Shown one piece after another: positions 16,264 through 25,420 of a stretch of DNA of 64,000 nt. This stretch comes from CBFHND01 sp965657085 (GTDB lineage: Bacteria; Pseudomonadota; Alphaproteobacteria; Rhodobacterales; Rhodobacteraceae): NCBI GenBank assembly GCA_965657085.1, contig CBFHND010000004.1:1-64000 (forward strand), read 5' to 3'. The stretch's first letter is position 1; each line of letters begins with the position of its first letter. Under the pieces are notes generated by a model. The model did no database searches and had not been told where the DNA came from. It saw only the letters and a program-made list of their open reading frames with translations. The position numbers were made by a program, and so were the translations under genes.

Positions 16264-17880
16264 ATGGAAACCTTTGCCGCTGACCTTGCCACTATGGTGC
16301 GGACCCCTCTGACGGACGACCACGTGCGCGCCATGCGCCGCGTGGGCAGTGCGCGAAAGGTCAAGCCTGGCGATTGGGCGCAGGAACCGGGCCAGCCGAT
16401 GGCCGATTTCCTCTATCTCGAAGAGGGCGAGTTGGAAGCGATCGATCCTGCGACCGGGCAAAGGTATGGCGCTGCGACACTCGGCCCGGGGCAGTTTTTT
16501 GGCGATCTGGGGTTTCTGACAGGGGCGCGTTCCCTGATCGGAAGCCGGGCGGTTCAGGCCTGCGTTTTGCTCTGCGTGCCGCGTGCGGACATGCTCAAGC
16601 TGATGTCTGATATCCCGGAGATGTCGGACATCATCCTGAGTGTCTTTGCCGCGCGCCGTCGTCGCATCGTTGAAAGCAATGAAGGTGGGCTGACGCTGGT
16701 GGGCGCGGAAACCGACCGGGACATCCGGCGCATTGCCTCCTTTGCCGCGCGCAACCGCATCCCCGTGCGCGAGATCAACCTCAGCACGGATGAAGGTGCT
16801 TTGCTGGCTCAGGAATGCCGCCTCGACACGTCGAAACCCGCAGTCATATTCGGCAAACATCAGGTCATCGATCCGCCGACCCCGCGCGGCGTGGCCCAAG
16901 CGCTCGGCCTTGATATCGCGCTGCGCAAGGAAGACACCTTTGACGTGGCGATCGTCGGCGGTGGGCCGGCTGGGGTTGCGGCTGGTGTCTATGCCGGGGC
17001 CGAGGGTCTGTGTGCCGTGGTGCTGGAAGATCTGGCCATCGGCGGGCAGGCGGGCACGTCCAGCCGTATCGAGAACTACATGGGCTTTCCCACCGGCATT
17101 TCGGGCGGCGATCTGGTCGGGCGCGGCGAAGTGCAGGCGATGAAATTCGGCACACGGTTCGCCATGCCGGTGCGCGCCACCGAACTGACCCAATGCAACG
17201 AAAAGAAGTTTCACATCACGCTCGACACCGGCGACACCGTCAGTGCCCGCGCGCTGATCGTGGCAACGGGGGTGCAATACCGGCGGTTGCCTCTGGAAGG
17301 ACTGGAAAACCTCGAAGGGGCAGGGGTGTATTATGCGGCCACCGAAACCGAAGCGCGCTGGTGCAGAAACCAGGAAGTCGCGGTGATCGGAGGTGGAAAT
17401 TCCGCAGGGCAGGCGGCGATGTTCCTCGCGCGCAGTGCGCGCCATGTGCACGTTCTGGTACGAGGCAATTCGTTGGCCCATTCCATGTCCGACTATCTTT
17501 TGCAGCGGTTGGAAAGCCACCCCGGCATCACCATCCACACCCAGACCCAGGTCACCAAGCTGCATGGCGTGGACGCATTGGATTGCGTCACCATCCGCGA
17601 CAACAGCGCGGGCGAGAACTGGGAGCTGCGCACCGCAGCACTTTTCGTGATGGTGGGGGCGGCTCCCAACACCGGCTGGCTGTCGGGGCTTGCTGCGCTT
17701 GATGACAAGGGATTCGTGATAACGGGCCGTGATGCAGGTGGCCGCAGCCAGTTTGAAACATCCTGTCCGGGCCTCTTTGCCGTGGGCGATGTGCGCGCGG
17801 GATCGGTCAAGCGGGTGGCCAGTTCGGTGGGTGAAGGGTCGGTCGTGATGTCGGCGGTCTGGGAACACATCAACGGCTAA
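16264..17880 (+). CDS. Cyclic-nucleotide-domain thioredoxin-reductase-like flavoprotein
   Basis: A three-part protein of 538 residues. Residues ~15-135 form a Crp-type cyclic-nucleotide-binding domain (GQFFGDLGFLTGARS). Residues ~140-205 look thioredoxin-like but without a CxxC. Residues ~225-538 form a thioredoxin-reductase-like FAD/NAD(P)H domain with GGGPAG at about 232-237, GGGNSAG near 377, and FAVGDVRAGSVKRVA near the end. Where thioredoxin reductase has its redox CxxC, this protein reads VYYAATET (about residues 355-362), so it cannot be a classical thioredoxin reductase. AAGGGG precedes the ATG; the upstream GTG at 16255 is less well placed. The electron acceptor and effector are unknown. 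Confidence 0.85.
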   Translation: METFAADLATMVRTPLTDDHVRAMRRVGSARKVKPGDWAQEPGQPMADFLYLEEGELEAIDPATGQRYGAATLGPGQFFGDLGFLTGARSLIGSRAVQACVLLCVPRADMLKLMSDIPEMSDIILSVFAARRRRIVESNEGGLTLVGAETDRDIRRIASFAARNRIPVREINLSTDEGALLAQECRLDTSKPAVIFGKHQVIDPPTPRGVAQALGLDIALRKEDTFDVAIVGGGPAGVAAGVYAGAEGLCAVVLEDLAIGGQAGTSSRIENYMGFPTGISGGDLVGRGEVQAMKFGTRFAMPVRATELTQCNEKKFHITLDTGDTVSARALIVATGVQYRRLPLEGLENLEGAGVYYAATETEARWCRNQEVAVIGGGNSAGQAAMFLARSARHVHVLVRGNSLAHSMSDYLLQRLESHPGITIHTQTQVTKLHGVDALDCVTIRDNSAGENWELRTAALFVMVGAAPNTGWLSGLAALDDKGFVITGRDAGGRSQFETSCPGLFAVGDVRAGSVKRVASSVGEGSVVMSAVWEHING

Positions 17881-17971
17881 GGGCAAAGGTCTGGAATTCC
17901 ATGCTTTTGCCCAGCGTCAAGCACCGCTAGTCTGATCCCGAAAGGCCCACAGGGGGCAGGGGGACAGGCGC

Positions 17972-20701
17972 GTGGAAGGTATTCTTGTACTTGTGGGGTT
18001 GGTCGTATTGGCCATCCCGATTGCTGTGATCGCATTGTTGATCAGCGTCAGCGGCTTGAAATCGCGTGTCACGTGGCTTGAGACTGAACTGGCCAAGCAG
18101 CGCAACGCGGATGGGCAGGCAGCACGCCAGCCGCGCACTGACCCCGCCCCACAACCCACGCAGACCGAACGCCCTCCTCGCCCCGCAGATGCCTCGCCTG
18201 CGGCTGCTGTCGTCGCAGCAAGGGCGGAACAAACCAAGGACCGCGAAACGATCACGGTTGCTGCCGCGCCGCCACCGCCTGCCACACCGGCAGAGCCAAG
18301 CGTGGTCGACAGGTTCATCTCATGGATTACCGCCAACTGGTTCTACGCGGTGTCGGCGCTGTCGTTGGCGTTGGCGGGTCTGTTTTTGGTGCAATACGGC
18401 GTGGAGAACGGCCTTTTGCCGCCCACGGCACGTGTCGCCGCGGCGGCTGGTTTCGGGGCTTTGCTGATTGCGGGCGGCGAATACATCCGCCGCCGGTTCG
18501 GGGATGATGTGGATTCCACCACGGCCTATCTGCCATCGGTGTTTTCGGGGGCCGGGATCGTTTCTCTCTTTGGGGCCGTGCTGTCGGCGCGGTTGCTCTA
18601 TGATCTGATCGGGGCCGAGGCGGCTCTGGTCGGCATGGTGGTTGTGGCACTGATGGCTCTGGTGCTGGGGTGGTTCCACGGCCCGCTTCTGGCCGGTGTC
18701 GGGGTGCTGGGGGCCTTTGCAGCACCCTTCGTGGTGGGCGGATCGTCCGATGATCCGACCATATTCTATGCTTATTTCGCGCTGATCGCGGCGCTGGGGC
18801 TTGGCATCGATACGCTGAAACGCTGGGCGTGGGTGTCGGTGCTCAGCGTGGTGCTGGCCTACGTCGCGGGCTGGATGCTGGCCAATGGCGATCCATCGAC
18901 GGCGGGGGCGCTTGGGTTTTACGTCACGGCGCTGGCGGTGATGGCGACCCTGGTCCCGGCACGGTCGGTTTGGCCCGATCATTCCGGTGCGATGCTTGTC
19001 ACCTTCTGGAAGTACAAGGCAGAACATCCCGGCTTTGCGACTTTGCTGGCCGCAGCGGCCCTTGCCGCCAGCAGCGTGAGCCTTGTGTTGGTCGCCCTGT
19101 CGGGACCCACCGAATTCTGGGTGGCCTTGCTGTGCCTGACCGGTCTTGGCGCCGCTTTCATGTTGTGGTCGGTGCGCGGACCCGCATTGCAGGACATTGC
19201 GGCCTTTCCAGTGTTGGGACTGGCCGTTGCCGTGTCTGTTGCGGGCGATGGCCGCGAGGTGATCTACCGAACCTTTGCGGCCACCTACGCCGAAACGCCT
19301 GAGGCCGATTTCCCGTGGACGGTATCGGTTCTGGTGGCCATCGGCGTGGGGTTGAGCCTCTTGGCCGCATGGCGGTCCCTGCGGCAGGGCGACCATCCGC
19401 AGCTTTGGGCGGCAGCGGCCGCGCTTATTGGGCCGGGACTGGCCATATTGATCGAAGTGACGTGGCAACCCGCGCTGGTAATCGGAGCCTACCCCTGGGC
19501 CTTGCACGCGGCCGTCATCGCGGTGGTTATGACCGTTCTGGCCGAACGTTTCGGGCGGGTGGACGGGCCAGAGGAGCGCACGCGCGTGTCCCTCTTCGTG
19601 CTGTCGGCGCTGGCCTCCATCACCTTTGCGCTGGTGCTGATCCTTTCGCTGGCCGCACTTACGGCGGCACTTGCGGTGGTCGTGGTTGTGGCTGCGGCGC
19701 TGGACAGGCGGTTCGATCTGCCGCTGATGGCGTGGTTCGTGGCCGCGGGCGTTGCCACGCTGGGCTACCGGCTGGTGGTCGATCCGGGGTTGGAGTTCGG
19801 TGTTGAGGCTGCATTGCCCGACATGCTGTTGTCCTATGCCGGAGCCTTTGGCGCGATGCTGGCGGGGCTTTGGCTGCTACGAGGCAAGGGCCGGCCCGAA
19901 GCGCATCTGATGCTGGACAGTGCCGCATGGTCCTTTGGCGGATTGCTGGTGTCGCTGCTGATCTTCCGCGCAATTTCGAATGCGCTGGGCGAAGATGACG
20001 TCGCATCGCATTGGGCGATGGGCCTGATGGCGACGATCTGGTTGGGATTGGCCTTGGCACAGGTGCAGCGCATGGCGGGCAAGCCTGTCCTGCGCTACAT
20101 CCGCGCGGCGCTGGGGGCGGTGTTCGGTCTGATTGGCCTTGGCGCGCTGGCGCTTGCGGCCACCGTATTTTCCCCGATTTTCAGCAGCTATTTTCAGGAC
20201 GTGGCCGGGCCGCCCCTGATCAACACGCTGGCGGTGGCCTACCTGCTGCCTGCGCTGGTGCTGGCGGCCGGGGCGTGGCGGATCAAGGACATGCCCACCA
20301 TGCTGCGCTGGGCCTGCCTTGGTCTTGGCGGGGCGCTTGGCGCTTACTGGGCCTTCTCGGTGATCCGGCATTTCTGGCAGGGGCCTGACGCCATGGTGTT
20401 GGACGCAGGGATGGGGCAACCCGAGCTTTACACCTATACGGTCGTGTTGCTGGTGGCAGGTGCTGCGGTGTTCTACCAGTCGCTGGCTGCACGGTCGGTG
20501 ATGATGCGGCGTGCTGGGCTGGTTCTGATCGGACTGGCGGTGGCCAAGGTATTCCTGATCGATATCTCGGGACTGGGCGGCCTGACGCGGGTGTTTTCGC
20601 TCTTGGTGCTGGGCCTGTCGCTGGCGGGGCTTGCGTGGCTCAACCGCTGGGCTGACGCGCAGGAAGGCGACGGCCCCGCGCAGTCAGACAGCGCGACCTG
20701 A
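17972..20701 (+). CDS. DUF2339 multi-pass membrane protein
   Basis: A very hydrophobic 909-residue protein of the DUF2339 type. An N-terminal membrane anchor (residues 3-25) is followed by a short coiled-coil-like stretch, a Pro/Ala-rich linker to about residue 110, and then more than twenty predicted transmembrane segments. WITANWFYAVSALSLALAG starts the membrane domain. The start is a GTG. The function is unknown. It stands alone between the flavoprotein and ileS, with 91 and 220 bp on either side. Confidence 0.85.
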   Translation: MEGILVLVGLVVLAIPIAVIALLISVSGLKSRVTWLETELAKQRNADGQAARQPRTDPAPQPTQTERPPRPADASPAAAVVAARAEQTKDRETITVAAAPPPPATPAEPSVVDRFISWITANWFYAVSALSLALAGLFLVQYGVENGLLPPTARVAAAAGFGALLIAGGEYIRRRFGDDVDSTTAYLPSVFSGAGIVSLFGAVLSARLLYDLIGAEAALVGMVVVALMALVLGWFHGPLLAGVGVLGAFAAPFVVGGSSDDPTIFYAYFALIAALGLGIDTLKRWAWVSVLSVVLAYVAGWMLANGDPSTAGALGFYVTALAVMATLVPARSVWPDHSGAMLVTFWKYKAEHPGFATLLAAAALAASSVSLVLVALSGPTEFWVALLCLTGLGAAFMLWSVRGPALQDIAAFPVLGLAVAVSVAGDGREVIYRTFAATYAETPEADFPWTVSVLVAIGVGLSLLAAWRSLRQGDHPQLWAAAAALIGPGLAILIEVTWQPALVIGAYPWALHAAVIAVVMTVLAERFGRVDGPEERTRVSLFVLSALASITFALVLILSLAALTAALAVVVVVAAALDRRFDLPLMAWFVAAGVATLGYRLVVDPGLEFGVEAALPDMLLSYAGAFGAMLAGLWLLRGKGRPEAHLMLDSAAWSFGGLLVSLLIFRAISNALGEDDVASHWAMGLMATIWLGLALAQVQRMAGKPVLRYIRAALGAVFGLIGLGALALAATVFSPIFSSYFQDVAGPPLINTLAVAYLLPALVLAAGAWRIKDMPTMLRWACLGLGGALGAYWAFSVIRHFWQGPDAMVLDAGMGQPELYTYTVVLLVAGAAVFYQSLAARSVMMRRAGLVLIGLAVAKVFLIDISGLGGLTRVFSLLVLGLSLAGLAWLNRWADAQEGDGPAQSDSAT

Positions 20702-20750
20702 ACCGCGCCACAGGAACGTCATGGCCGCAAACCGCATGTGGAATGTGCTC

Positions 20751-20779
20751 TTGTGAGCCTGCGGCGGGCTGCCTATAAG
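20751..20779 (+). promoter_or_regulatory. Strong sigma-70-like promoter of ileS
   Basis: TTGTGA (20751-20756) and TATAAG (20774-20779) are separated by exactly 17 bp, close to the consensus pair. Transcription would start near 20786, at the first of three consecutive ATG codons of a short reading frame. The ileS mRNA would then carry a leader of about 136 nt. Confidence 0.6.
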
Positions 20780-20785
20780 GCGGGC

Positions 20786-20836
20786 ATGATGATGTATCTG
20801 GCCATCATTATTCGAATTATGAACCCGGCGCTCTGA
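20786..20836 (+). CDS. Putative Ile-rich leader peptide of ileS
   Basis: A 16-codon reading frame encodes MMMYLAIIIRIMNPAL and stops at 20834-20836. Four of its codons are for isoleucine (ATC ATT ATT, then ATT after one Arg). It lies between a good promoter and ileS, and the hairpin at 20824-20852 overlaps its last codons. This is the layout of a ribosome-mediated attenuator sensing charged tRNA-Ile. If transcription starts at 20786 the frame would be leaderless; AAGGCGGG just upstream would serve as ribosome-binding site on a longer transcript. It was identified by eye and is unproven. Confidence 0.45.
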   Translation: MMMYLAIIIRIMNPAL

Positions 20837-20852
20837 CACGTGAGACGCCGGG
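20824..20852 (+). promoter_or_regulatory. Hairpin in the ileS leader
   Basis: CCCGGCG (20824-20830) pairs perfectly with CGCCGGG (20846-20852). The stem can continue with CTC/GAG after a one-base bulge. It overlaps the last codons and the stop of the Ile-rich reading frame. No U-run follows, so it is not a classical intrinsic terminator; it could act in anti-termination, Rho access or translation of ileS. Confidence 0.4.
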
Positions 20853-20921
20853 ACAAGGTGTTTGAGCCATCGCACCGCCCCCATCCGAACCATTTCCGAT
20901 TTGATCCGAAGGACGCCTGAC

Positions 20922-23828
20922 ATGTGCGCCGATACACCTGAATACAAAGACACGCTGAACCTGCCGCGCACCGATTTTCCCATGCGCGCGGGCCTGCCCA
21001 AACGTGAACCCGAATGGCTGGCCCGCTGGGCCGAGATCGGGGTCTACGACCGCCTGCGCGAGAAAGAGGAGCGTAAGCCCTTCACGCTGCATGATGGCCC
21101 CCCCTATGCCAACGGGCACCTGCACATCGGCCACGCGCTGAACAAAACGATCAAGGACATGATCGTGCGCAGCCACCAGATGATGGGATTTGATGCGCGC
21201 TATATCCCCGGCTGGGACTGCCACGGCCTGCCCATCGAATGGAAGATCGAGGAACAGTACCGCAAGAAGGGCCGCGACAAGGACGACGTGCCGATCAACG
21301 AATTCCGCGCCGAATGCCGCGACTTCGCCGCCGGTTGGGTCGACATCCAGCGCGATGAATTCAAGCGTCTTGGCATCACCGGCAATTGGGATCAGCCGTA
21401 CCTGACCATGGATTTCCATGCAGAACGGGTGATTGCCGAAGAGTTCATGAAATTCCTGATGAACGGCACGCTTTATCAAGGGTCCAAGCCCGTGATGTGG
21501 TCGCCGGTGGAACAGACCGCGCTGGCCGAGGCGGAGGTCGAGTACCACGACAAGGACAGCTTTACCGTTTGGGTGAAGTTTCAGGTCGTGGGCACAGGCG
21601 ATGCGACACTTGACAATGCCAAGGTTGTGATATGGACCACAACGCCTTGGACCATGCCCAGCAACAAGGCCGTGGTCTACGGCGAAGGCATCTCTTACGG
21701 GCTGTATGAGGTTACGGGCCGTCCCGAAGAATGCTGGGCGCGGATCGGGGAGCGGTTTATCCTCGCCGACGCCTTGGCCGAGGATGTTTTGGGTCGAGCG
21801 CGGCTTGAGCCATCGATGTACCGCCGCCTGTGCGATGTCACGAACGAAGACCTGTCCAAGATCAAGTTGGAGCACCCCCTGAACGGGGCCGAAGGGGCCA
21901 ACGGTGAATGGGACGACATCCGCGATTTTCGTGCGGCCGACTTTGTCACCGACACAGAAGGCACAGGGTTCGTACACTGCGCGCCCAGCCATGGCCTTGA
22001 GGAATACGAGCTTTACCGCGATCTGAACATGCTGGATCAGGTGATCACCTACAACGTGAACCCCGATGGGCGGTTCCGGGATGACCTGCCGTTCTTTGGC
22101 GGCAAGGCGATCCTCAAGCCCAACGGCAAGGAAGGCAACGCCAACGCCGCCATCATCGACAAGCTGGTCGAGGTCGGCGGCCTGCTGGCGCGCGGCAAGA
22201 TCAAACACAGCTATCCGCACTCCTGGCGCTCCAAGGCCCCGGTGATCTACCGCAACACGCCGCAGTGGTTTGCGGCCATCGACAAGCCCGTGGGCGACGG
22301 GCAGGACACGCACGGCACCACCATCCGCCAACGCGCCCTGACCGAGATCGACAACGTCAACTGGACGCCCAAATCGGGCCGCAACCGCCTCTATTCGATG
22401 ATGGAGGCGCGCCCCGACTGGGTGCTGTCGCGTCAGCGCGCCTGGGGCGTGCCGCTGACCTGTTTCACCAAGAAGGGCGCGCTGCCCACGGATGACGATT
22501 TCCTGCTGCGCAACCCCCAGGTCAACCGCCGCATTACCTCGGCCTTCGAGGCCGAAGGCGCGGATGCGTGGTACGAAGACGGGGCCAAGCAACGCTTTCT
22601 CGAAGGCGTCGTGAACCCCGACGACTATGAACAGGTCACCGATATTCTGGACGTGTGGTTCGATTCCGGCTCCACCCACGCCTTTACCCTGCGCGACCGC
22701 GAAGACGGCACCGAAGACGGCATCGCAGACGTGTACATGGAAGGCACCGACCAGCATCGCGGCTGGTTCCATTCCTCGCTGCTGCAATCGGTGGGCACCA
22801 CCGGGCACGCGCCCTACCGCAACGTGGTCACCCATGGCTTTACGCTGGATGAAAAGGGCATGAAGATGTCCAAATCCATCGGCAACACCATCGTGCCGGA
22901 CGAGGTGGTGCGCCAGTACGGGGCAGACATCCTGCGGCTCTGGGTGGCACAGACCGACTATACCGCCGATCAGCGGATCGGTCCGGAAATCCTCAAGGGG
23001 GTGGCAGACAGCTATCGCCGCCTGCGCAACACCATGCGCTTCATGCTGGGATCCTTGTCGGATTACTCGCCCACCGATGAAACGGCGGCGGCGGACATGC
23101 CCGAATTGGAACAATGGGTCTTGCACCGCTTGTCCGAACTGGATGAGGTGGTGCGCACCCGCTACGCCGCCTTCGACTTTCAGGGCGTCTGGCAGGCGGT
23201 GTTCAACTTTGCCACGCTGGACCTGTCGGCCTTCTACTTCGATGTCCGCAAGGACGCGCTTTATTGCGACGGGGACACGCTGAACCGGCGTGCCGCGCGG
23301 ACGGTTCTGAACCTGCTGTTCGAGCGGCTGACCACATGGCTGGCCCCGATCCTCGTCTTCACCATGGAAGAGGTGTGGCTGGAACGGAATCCCGGCGCAG
23401 GCAGCTCTGTGCACCTGACCGACATTCCCGAAACCCCAAGCGCATGGCGCAACGATGCGCTGGCGGCGAAATGGGCCGGGCTGCGCAGTGCGCGGCGCGT
23501 GGTCACGGCCGCACTTGAGGTGCAGCGCACGGACAAGGTGATCGGCGCATCGCTGGAGGCGGCCCCGGTGGTGCATGTGGCGGACCCCGACCTGTTGGCG
23601 GCGCTGCAATCGGTGGACTTCGCCGATCTGTGCATCACCTCCGACATTTCGGTCACCGGTGATCCGTCCCCCGACGAGGCGTTCCGCATGCCGGAAACAG
23701 AAGGGGTCGGCGTCGTCTTTGAAAAGGCCGATGGTGCCAAATGCGCCCGCTGCTGGAAGGTGCTGCCCGATGTGGGGACACATGGCCATGCAGGTGTTTG
23801 TGGACGGTGCGAAAAGGCGCTTGGCTAA
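20922..23828 (+). CDS. ileS: Isoleucyl-tRNA synthetase
   Basis: Class I synthetase that charges tRNA-Ile. The 968-residue protein has HIGH at residues 68-71 (GHLHIGH), the WDCHGLPIEW block near 110, the KMSKS loop at 648-652, and a C-terminal zinc-binding CARCW...CGRC motif. I chose the ATG at 20922 because GAAGGA lies 9 nt upstream and MCADTPEYKDTLNLP is the family-like N-terminus; a frame open to 20862 lacks a site. A promoter, an Ile-rich short frame and a hairpin precede it, and a strong terminator follows at 23879. Confidence 0.96.
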   Translation: MCADTPEYKDTLNLPRTDFPMRAGLPKREPEWLARWAEIGVYDRLREKEERKPFTLHDGPPYANGHLHIGHALNKTIKDMIVRSHQMMGFDARYIPGWDCHGLPIEWKIEEQYRKKGRDKDDVPINEFRAECRDFAAGWVDIQRDEFKRLGITGNWDQPYLTMDFHAERVIAEEFMKFLMNGTLYQGSKPVMWSPVEQTALAEAEVEYHDKDSFTVWVKFQVVGTGDATLDNAKVVIWTTTPWTMPSNKAVVYGEGISYGLYEVTGRPEECWARIGERFILADALAEDVLGRARLEPSMYRRLCDVTNEDLSKIKLEHPLNGAEGANGEWDDIRDFRAADFVTDTEGTGFVHCAPSHGLEEYELYRDLNMLDQVITYNVNPDGRFRDDLPFFGGKAILKPNGKEGNANAAIIDKLVEVGGLLARGKIKHSYPHSWRSKAPVIYRNTPQWFAAIDKPVGDGQDTHGTTIRQRALTEIDNVNWTPKSGRNRLYSMMEARPDWVLSRQRAWGVPLTCFTKKGALPTDDDFLLRNPQVNRRITSAFEAEGADAWYEDGAKQRFLEGVVNPDDYEQVTDILDVWFDSGSTHAFTLRDREDGTEDGIADVYMEGTDQHRGWFHSSLLQSVGTTGHAPYRNVVTHGFTLDEKGMKMSKSIGNTIVPDEVVRQYGADILRLWVAQTDYTADQRIGPEILKGVADSYRRLRNTMRFMLGSLSDYSPTDETAAADMPELEQWVLHRLSELDEVVRTRYAAFDFQGVWQAVFNFATLDLSAFYFDVRKDALYCDGDTLNRRAARTVLNLLFERLTTWLAPILVFTMEEVWLERNPGAGSSVHLTDIPETPSAWRNDALAAKWAGLRSARRVVTAALEVQRTDKVIGASLEAAPVVHVADPDLLAALQSVDFADLCITSDISVTGDPSPDEAFRMPETEGVGVVFEKADGAKCARCWKVLPDVGTHGHAGVCGRCEKALG

Positions 23829-23878
23829 GACAGGTGGCTTGCCCGCTTCGTGTGGGCCTGCGATACTAAAGACAACGG

Positions 23879-23907
23879 GCCCGGACGATTACCGTCCGGG
23901 CTTTTTT
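23879..23907 (+). terminator. Rho-independent terminator of ileS
   Basis: GCCCGGACG-ATTAC-CGTCCGGGC forms a 9-bp GC-rich stem with a 5-nt loop, followed by six T residues. It lies 50 bp after the ileS stop. Confidence 0.9.
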
Positions 23908-23924
23908 CGTCAAAGGAGGCATTC

Positions 23925-24902
23925 ATGTCCCGTTCTGACCAAGTTTCCACAATATCCCCGTTTCATGCAAAGAGCACCGGCGCCGAGGTTGTCGCGGGCA
24001 TGGATCTGAGCGGCAAGATGGCCGTTGTGACCGGTGGCTACAGCGGTATCGGCTTGGAGACGGTCAAATGCCTTGCCGCGCAGGGGGCATCTGTCGTGGT
24101 TCCGGTGCGTACCCCGGAAAAAGCTGCCGCAGCGCTGGCCAAGGTTGAGGGCGATGTGACGTCCGCCCCGATGGATCTGGCAGACATCGGATCGGTCAAT
24201 GGGTTTGCTGCTGCTTTGGTGGATGCGGGGCGCGGGATTGACCTGTTGATCAACAACGCGGGCATCATGGCCTGCCCCGAAACACGTGTCGGCCCCGGAT
24301 GGGAGGCGCAGTTTGGCGTGAACCACATGGGGCATTTTGCGCTGACACGCGCGCTGATGCCGCTGCTTCAACAAAGGCCGGGAACGCGCGTGGTGTCTCT
24401 GTCATCCACGGGTCACAAAATCTCGGACATCCGCTGGGATGACATTCAGTACACCACGACGCCCTACGACAAATGGCAGGCCTATGGTCAGGCCAAAACG
24501 GCGGACGCGCTCTTTGCCAAAGCCTTGTCGCGCCGTCTCAAGGACAGCGGCGGCCTTGCGTTCTCCGTACATCCGGGCGGCATCTTTACGCCCTTGCAGC
24601 GACACCTGCCCAAGGAAGAGATGATCGCGCTGGGATGGCTGGGCGAGGATGGCGAGCCGTCCGAGCTGGCAAGGCAGGGGTTCAAAACGCCCGCGCAGGG
24701 GTGCTCGACAACGCTTTGGGCGGCAACTTCCGCGGCGCTTGAGGGCAAGGCGGGGGCCTATTGCGAAGATTGCGATGTGGCCGTGCCCACGGATCCGGGC
24801 AGCCCCTATGCCCGCTATATGGGTGTGGATGCGCATGCCTGCGATGATGCATCCGCCGAACGGTTGTGGGATATCAGCGAAGCCTTGCTGGCTGACGCCT
24901 GA
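23925..24902 (+). CDS. Short-chain dehydrogenase/reductase
   Basis: A 325-residue SDR-family NAD(P)-dependent oxidoreductase. The nucleotide-binding motif TGGYSGIG is near residue 37, NNAG near residue 110, and the catalytic YxxxK appears as YGQAK near residue 187. Its size and extended C-terminus resemble the retinol-dehydrogenase/WWOX-like branch of SDRs. The substrate is unknown. The start is firm: AAAGGAGG lies 7 nt before the ATG. It follows the ileS terminator, so it has its own promoter or depends on read-through. Confidence 0.85.
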   Translation: MSRSDQVSTISPFHAKSTGAEVVAGMDLSGKMAVVTGGYSGIGLETVKCLAAQGASVVVPVRTPEKAAAALAKVEGDVTSAPMDLADIGSVNGFAAALVDAGRGIDLLINNAGIMACPETRVGPGWEAQFGVNHMGHFALTRALMPLLQQRPGTRVVSLSSTGHKISDIRWDDIQYTTTPYDKWQAYGQAKTADALFAKALSRRLKDSGGLAFSVHPGGIFTPLQRHLPKEEMIALGWLGEDGEPSELARQGFKTPAQGCSTTLWAATSAALEGKAGAYCEDCDVAVPTDPGSPYARYMGVDAHACDDASAERLWDISEALLADA

Positions 24903-24964
24903 AGGGTTTCAAAGGCGCAGGAACCGGGTTGCGTGTGGCCTGCGTCGGTCGCACAGTTGGCGCC

Positions 24965-25420
24965 ATGTACCGCGCCAGCATAGCAACCCCTTTTGGTGAT
25001 CTGACCGTTGTCGAAAACGGTGATGCGATCGTGCGTCTTGATTGGGGCAGTGTGGATGCGCCTGACAGCACGGCGTTGCTTGACCGGGCGTTGGGACAGA
25101 TCAAGGACTACGTTGCCGGTGATCTTGAAACCTTCGACCTGCCGTTGCGCGTTGAAGGGTCCCACTTGCAGCGCGATGTCTGTGCCGCGATGTCGGCGAT
25201 CCCCTATGGCTACACCCGAACTTATGGCGAGATTGCGCGTGAAGTGGGCGCGTCGGCGCAGGCGGTGGGGCAGGCCTGCGGCGGCAATCCGATCCCTGTG
25301 ATCATTCCCTGCCACCGGGTGATGGGGGCCAAGGGGCTGACCGGGTTTTCAGGTGCAGGCGGGGTCGAGACAAAGGTGGCCTTGCTGCGCCACGAGGGCG
25401 CGGGCGGCTACCTGATTTAG
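24965..25420 (+). CDS. ogt: Methylated-DNA--protein-cysteine methyltransferase
   Basis: A suicidal DNA repair protein that removes alkyl groups from O6-alkylguanine. The 151-residue protein carries the acceptor Cys116 in IIPCHRVMG, preceded by the helix-turn-helix with YGEIAREVG. I chose the ATG at 24965 (MYRASIATPFGDL fits the family N-terminus). A frame open to a TTG at 24929, with AGGA nearby, is an alternative. Its 3' end overlaps the convergent pcs gene by 4 nt. Without an Ada domain it is an Ogt/MGMT-type enzyme. Confidence 0.9.
   Translation: MYRASIATPFGDLTVVENGDAIVRLDWGSVDAPDSTALLDRALGQIKDYVAGDLETFDLPLRVEGSHLQRDVCAAMSAIPYGYTRTYGEIAREVGASAQAVGQACGGNPIPVIIPCHRVMGAKGLTGFSGAGGVETKVALLRHEGAGGYLI

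Noticed and set aside
15724..17886. A 700-codon open frame antisense to the YcjF-like and flavoprotein genes
   Set aside because: It spans two well-supported genes on the plus strand and yields a low-complexity His/Arg-rich product typical of shadow frames.
20824..20852. Intrinsic terminator for the DUF2339 gene
   Set aside because: There is no T-run after the stem, and a good promoter lies between the DUF2339 stop and the hairpin.
20817..23789. A very long open frame antisense to ileS
   Set aside because: It mirrors the codon structure of ileS in GC-rich DNA and its product has no recognisable domain; ileS is certain on the other strand.
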